Assembly: GCA_019914945.1 (NCBI GenBank)
Contig: CM034104.1
Location: 14,372,046-14,436,045, forward strand
Length of the DNA: 64,000 nt
Source of the DNA: Typha latifolia
Taxonomy: Eukaryota > Streptophyta > Magnoliopsida > Poales > Typhaceae
Reading direction: 5' to 3'
The translations under genes and the position numbers were made by a program. Each line of letters starts with the position of its first letter. Position 1 is the first letter of the stretch. Of this stretch, positions 63,131-64,000 are shown in pieces. Under the pieces are notes generated by a model. It saw nothing but the letters and a program-made list of their open reading frames with translations, did no database searches and was not told the DNA's origin.

Positions 63131-64000
63131 TAATGTCTATATTGATGTAAGGTGGTTTCTTAGAAGGTGGCATGTTAAAAATCCTAGGGTCGCTGGCACC
63201 TTTTCAATCTCGATGTTATTAGAAAGAGGGTTTCTTTCATACAATAGAATTAATTTTTTATCTAGGAATGAAAGATATTACCGGTTCAGCAGGTAATTTT
63301 TTTAGATATATAATCTTGCACATTATTTTTTAACAATTATATTATCTTAATATTTTATTAAGTAAAAGATATATATATTATTAACTGAGAGTAATGTATA
63401 TATATCAAAATAAGGGTATTGATGTCTTTTATAATTAACTTGATGAAAATTTAATTATATTTTATTTGTTTGATTATTTTTTATTATTTACATATATCTC
63501 CCATTAGTTTAAGATTAATTTAAATTAAATTTTAATAGATAGAGATAGAGAATTATATTTAAATTGAAATTTATCTCCAAATAATTAAATTTAAATTATT
63601 TAATATTAAATGATATCTCCTATAATTAAGACATAATTATATTTAAGAGAGAAATCTTAACGGAAGAAGAAAAAAAATATGTAGAGCGCTTCTTCCGCAC
63701 CGTAAAGTTAATTGTTTATCAATCACTTTGATGAAGATCTAATGGTTAAGATCTTCAAGAGTATAACAAGAAAATTGGGAAGTTACGCACACGTAATTAA
63801 TCTTCTTAACTAATATACTCTTTCTTACGTAATGTAGTTTTGGAACCGCTACCGGAAAACCGATACCGAATATGAAAACTGACTATTATAGCCGTTGGAT
63901 TAAGATTATAATTTTTAAAGATGCATTAAAGTATTTGCCTATTAGAAAAACCAAATTTGAAATCAACACCCACCTTATTAATCAAGTTGAGCATGACTGA
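63131..64000. other. AT-rich intergenic DNA
   Basis: Strongly AT-rich, especially 63300-63660 with many short TTAAATT/AATTTAA palindromes. I see no gene or element with readable ends. Confidence 0.5.

Overview
This is nuclear DNA from a flowering plant. It has spliced genes with GT-AG introns, plastid-targeted and peroxisomal carrier proteins, plant-only families (WLIM, TASH3, TSP9, DIVARICATA-type MYB), and hAT, LTR and LINE debris. Moderate coding GC, long AT-rich introns and the protein spellings suggest a monocot, perhaps a palm; the species is inference, not shown. I see no prokaryotic or organellar segment and no novel multi-gene system.

Layout. 11-4236 (+): 3' part of a cytosolic ENO3-type enolase. 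5115-6211 (-): PCNA, with a pair of E2F sites upstream. 7107-9940 (-): two-LIM protein WLIM2, divergent from 10894-11648 (+), a small MEE59-like protein. 12751-26865 (-): 26-exon TASH3, the SH3 subunit of the TPLATE/TSET endocytic complex. 26866-32248: gene-free, rich in hexanucleotide microsatellites. 32249-33374 (+): two-repeat MYB of the DIVARICATA type. 37143-38895 (-): plastid ribosomal protein uL4c. 39838-49505 (-): peroxisomal NAD carrier PXN, one intron of which is swollen to 6.7 kb by transposons (hAT element, LTR-retrotransposon fragment, 3.2-kb solo LTR). 50030-50770: LINE remnant. 51194-52491 (+): Josephin-like deubiquitinase. 53503-58518 (+): broken CTF18 gene, one exon of which is split by a 1.17-kb hAT element. 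59048-59326 (-): thylakoid phosphoprotein TSP9. 60046-61984 (-): CGI121/TPRKB-like KEOPS subunit. 62190-63130 (-): LINE remnant, then AT-rich DNA to the end.

The genes are individually regulated housekeeping and regulatory loci, not an operon. All eleven intact spliced or single-exon models were joined by hand. In ten of them codon phase is kept across every junction from start to stop; the enolase is open at the window edge. The most informative features are the mobile elements with readable target-site duplications, the CTF18 pseudogene, a 21-nt microexon in TASH3, a GC-AG intron and an active-site substitution in the enolase, and a gene neighbourhood (ENO3, PCNA, JOSL) that appears to match an Arabidopsis chromosome 2 block.
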